This document shows, piece after piece, positions 7,491-9,277 of a stretch of 9,277 bases of DNA. The position numbers and the translations under genes were made by a program. The stretch is from the NCBI GenBank assembly GCA_016869695.1, contig VGDN01000038.1, positions 1 through 9,277 of the forward strand, in the 5' to 3' direction. Each line of letters starts with the position of its first letter. The stretch's first letter is position 1. The notes below the pieces were generated by a model. It did not search any database and was not told the origin of the DNA. It saw only the letters and a program-made list of their open reading frames with translations. The DNA comes from Alphaproteobacteria bacterium (lineage in GTDB: Bacteria > Pseudomonadota > Alphaproteobacteria > Rickettsiales > UBA1997).

Positions 7491-8102
7491 TTAATGAGCA
7501 AAAACATCAAGATTACCAAACCCTTGTAGATCAAGCCTCACACGTGTTGGTAAAAATTCTAAACAAGCTTTAAAAATTTCTTTTCTACCCTCGCGTTTCA
7601 ACATCTCGTCAAGTTTTAGCTTGAGATTGTGCAAGTGCAGCACATCTGCGGCGGCATAGTTCTTTTGTTTGTCAGTGATTTCGTAATGTCCCCAGTCAGA
7701 GCTTTGTTGCTTTTTTGAGATTTCGATTCCGAGTAACTCTTCGCACAAAGCCTTGAGTCCGTGGGAGTCGGAATAAGTGCGTACAAGGCGAGAGGCGATT
7801 TTGGTGCAGTAAATATTTTGGACTTCAACTCCGAGATAAACGCGCAGAGCGGCAATATCAAAGCGCGCGAAGTGGAAAATTTTTTGAATCTTCTCGTCAG
7901 TCAAAAGTCTTTTTAGGTTCGGAGCTTCGTAATTTCCGGGCTCGAATTGGACTAGATGAGCGTTGCCGTCGCCGCCAGAAATCTGCACAAGACACAAGCG
8001 GTCACGTAAAATATTCAAACCCATTGTCTCGCTGTCGATGGCGATGGAGTCAATAAAATTAAGGTCAGAAGGCAGGTCGTTTTTGTGTAAAAAGTTGGTC
8101 AT
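7491..8102 (-). CDS. rnd: RNase D-type 3'-5' exonuclease, short form
   Basis: DEDDy-family exonuclease that would trim RNA 3' ends, such as tRNA precursors, in the cytoplasm. All catalytic motifs are present in its 203 residues: Exo I AIDSETMGL (D23, E25), Exo II HFARFDIAAL (D82), and Exo III YAAADV (Y149, D153), plus the conserved QSSDWG (133-138). It consists of the nuclease domain only: the HRDC domains that make E. coli RNase D about 375 residues long are absent. Short versions of about 200 residues are common in alphaproteobacteria. The ATG at 8102 overlaps the nagZ TGA as ATGA, so the genes are probably translationally coupled. A DNA exonuclease role cannot be excluded from the fold alone. 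Confidence 0.9.
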   Translation of the reverse strand: MTNFLHKNDLPSDLNFIDSIAIDSETMGLNILRDRLCLVQISGGDGNAHLVQFEPGNYEAPNLKRLLTDEKIQKIFHFARFDIAALRVYLGVEVQNIYCTKIASRLVRTYSDSHGLKALCEELLGIEISKKQQSSDWGHYEITDKQKNYAAADVLHLHNLKLKLDEMLKREGRKEIFKACLEFLPTRVRLDLQGFGNLDVFAH

Positions 8103-9019
8103 TTGCTTAGTTTATTTTGGAGTTCGTCACCTACGTTCGGCAGTGCAGATGTGATTTCTTTCATCTCATCCATATTGCCGTTGCAGTGCAAAACTAAGTC
8201 GCAGCCGGCGTCTAAAATTGCACGAGTTTTTTCCGACATGCTGCCACGTAAGGCTTTCATCGACACGTCGTCGCTCATTAAAATATTTTTAAATCCTATC
8301 TCTTCGCGGATCAGGCAGATTGCTGTTTTAGAGGTGGTTGCACAATTTTGTTTGTCGATTGCGCTGTAGAGAATGTGGGCGGTCATCGCGAATTTTTGGT
8401 CGCGTAATTCGTGGAATGGTTGGAAGTCGCTAGTGCGTAATTCTGCAAGTGAAGCGTCAACAATGGGTAGTTCTAAATGTGAGTCTAAAGTGCCGCGGCC
8501 ATGGCCGGGGATGTGTTTGATTACTGGAAAAACTCCTTGTGACAAAAGTCCCTCGCAAACTTTTCTGCCTAAATCAGCAACTTGCGCGGCGTTGTTGCCG
8601 TAAGCGCGGTCGCCAATCACGGTGTGAGTTTTTTCGGTCAAAATATCCAAAACCGGAGCGCAGTTTCCATTAATCCCGACCTCTTTTAGGTCGGCGCCAA
8701 TCTCTTGAAAATTTTTGAATAAAGCCTCACGAGCTGCGGCCTGGTTGGCTTGGTAAAGATCGGAGAAATATTTTCCGGCCGGATATTTTTTCCATTCCGG
8801 CTCTTTCATCCGCGCTACCCTTCCCCCCTCCTGATCTACCAAAATCAAAATTTCTCTACCCATTAACTCACGAAGCGAAGCAGTAAGCGACTTGAGTTGT
8901 GATTTATTCTCGATGTTGCGAGCAAATAAAATGAAGCCGAGGCAGCCATTTTTAGAGAAAAAATATTTTTCTTCGTCACTGAGCGAAGTGCCGGCAATGC
9001 CGTAGATTACTGGCTTCAT
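8099..9019 (-). CDS. nagZ: beta-N-acetylhexosaminidase NagZ
   Basis: Glycoside hydrolase family 3 enzyme that removes N-acetylglucosamine from GlcNAc-anhydroMurNAc muropeptides in cytoplasmic cell-wall recycling. The 306 residues match the single-domain NagZ length. Visible motifs are VDQEGGRVARM (61-71), the KHIPGHG loop (168-174) with the Asp-His general acid/base pair D179 and H181 in DSH, and MSDDVSMKAL (248-257) containing the aspartate nucleophile. There is no signal peptide, consistent with a cytoplasmic enzyme. I chose the ATG at 9017-9019, which overlaps the hisB stop as TGATG; an in-frame TTG one codon earlier (9022) is possible. It overlaps the downstream exonuclease by 4 nt. Its presence implies peptidoglycan that is made and recycled. 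Confidence 0.96.
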   Translation of the reverse strand: MKPVIYGIAGTSLSDEEKYFFSKNGCLGFILFARNIENKSQLKSLTASLRELMGREILILVDQEGGRVARMKEPEWKKYPAGKYFSDLYQANQAAAREALFKNFQEIGADLKEVGINGNCAPVLDILTEKTHTVIGDRAYGNNAAQVADLGRKVCEGLLSQGVFPVIKHIPGHGRGTLDSHLELPIVDASLAELRTSDFQPFHELRDQKFAMTAHILYSAIDKQNCATTSKTAICLIREEIGFKNILMSDDVSMKALRGSMSEKTRAILDAGCDLVLHCNGNMDEMKEITSALPNVGDELQNKLSK

Positions 9020-9277
9020 CAAAGCGTGCCTTTTGTTGAATTCACTGCGTCCTTCTTTCTTTCATCAATGGTGATTGCTTGGCGAAGCGCTCTGGCTAAG
9101 GCTTTGAAGCATGATTCGACGATGTGGTGGTTGTTGATTCCGTAAAGATTTTCGACGTGAAGATTGCAGCCCAAGCTTTGTGCAAAGGCATGGAACCATT
9201 CGCGGAATAGCTCACAATCCATTTCGCCAACTCTGTCGCGCTTAAATTCGCACTTAAAGATTGGGTAGGCGCGACCA
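9019..9277 (-). CDS. hisB: imidazoleglycerol-phosphate dehydratase HisB, C-terminal part
   Basis: HisB removes water from imidazole glycerol phosphate to give imidazole acetol phosphate in histidine synthesis; the active site uses bound manganese. Only the last 85 residues are in the window and the gene continues past 9277. They show [11 protein letters not shown], the family pattern [18 protein letters not shown], the metal-binding [20 protein letters not shown], and the typical C-terminus NSTKGTL. The His-His and Glu ligands are intact. The internal ATG of MDCEL is not the true start because the conserved reading frame extends upstream without a stop. Its TGA shares one base with the nagZ ATG. 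Other his genes may lie just outside the window. Confidence 0.96.
   Translation of the reverse strand, partial: GRAYPIFKCEFKRDRVGEMDCELFREWFHAFAQSLGCNLHVENLYGINNHHIVESCFKALARALRQAITIDERKKDAVNSTKGTL

Noticed and set aside
7616..8603. Open frames on both strands overlapping the RNase D and nagZ genes
   Set aside because: The real genes have intact catalytic motifs and coupled starts and stops; the overlapping frames are shadows.

Overview
The window is a gene-dense bacterial segment of 9277 bases with two converging gene blocks. The plus-strand block (1-3417) holds the last codons of an unidentified gene, then thiG (thiazole synthase) and valS (valyl-tRNA synthetase), joined by an ATGA start/stop overlap. 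The minus-strand block (9277-3612) holds the 3' end of hisB, then nagZ, a short RNase D-type exonuclease, and a gene for a 1289-residue protein I cannot name. These four are packed at -1, -4 and +9 nt and probably form one operon. The two blocks meet in a 194-nt spacer (3418-3611) containing hairpins and likely terminators.

Organism: the ValRS is the short form found in Rickettsiales and resembling archaeal enzymes (about 800 residues, FDDNGLPTE and CCTFGDETD signatures), not the usual 880-950-residue bacterial form. The small RNase D and the NagZ would suit an alphaproteobacterium. Base composition is moderate rather than strongly AT-rich, and histidine (hisB) and thiamine-thiazole (thiG) synthesis genes are present. 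That argues against a reduced Rickettsia-like obligate parasite and fits an environmental or early-branching relative, or another lineage that acquired this ValRS type. This placement is inference from remembered family features only. TGA serves as stop for several genes, so TGA is not recoded.

The most interesting parts are mobile-type palindromes inside or at the edge of the essential valS gene, and the large minus-strand protein. A perfect 32-bp palindrome sits in frame within the ValRS editing domain and adds about ten residues just before the conserved TTRPE motif. A second, unrelated palindrome family (11-nt arms, four alternating copies) overlaps the valS 3' end and supplies its last codons and its stop codon. 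The 1289-residue protein contains a diverged internal duplication of a module with a Gly/Pro-rich hydrophobic segment, a VYxxYSG helix region and a very conserved GLLGRVGIVTADG...SKYGFR motif; it has no cysteine, no signal peptide and long charged helical linkers. It is the best candidate here for an undescribed system, but its function cannot be read from the sequence.

How the genes work together: ThiG makes the thiazole half of thiamine, ValRS charges tRNA-Val, HisB makes a histidine precursor, NagZ recycles cell-wall muropeptides and the RNase D homologue trims RNA 3' ends. They do not form one obvious pathway; this looks like housekeeping genes packed together, with the large unknown protein carried at the end of the minus-strand operon.
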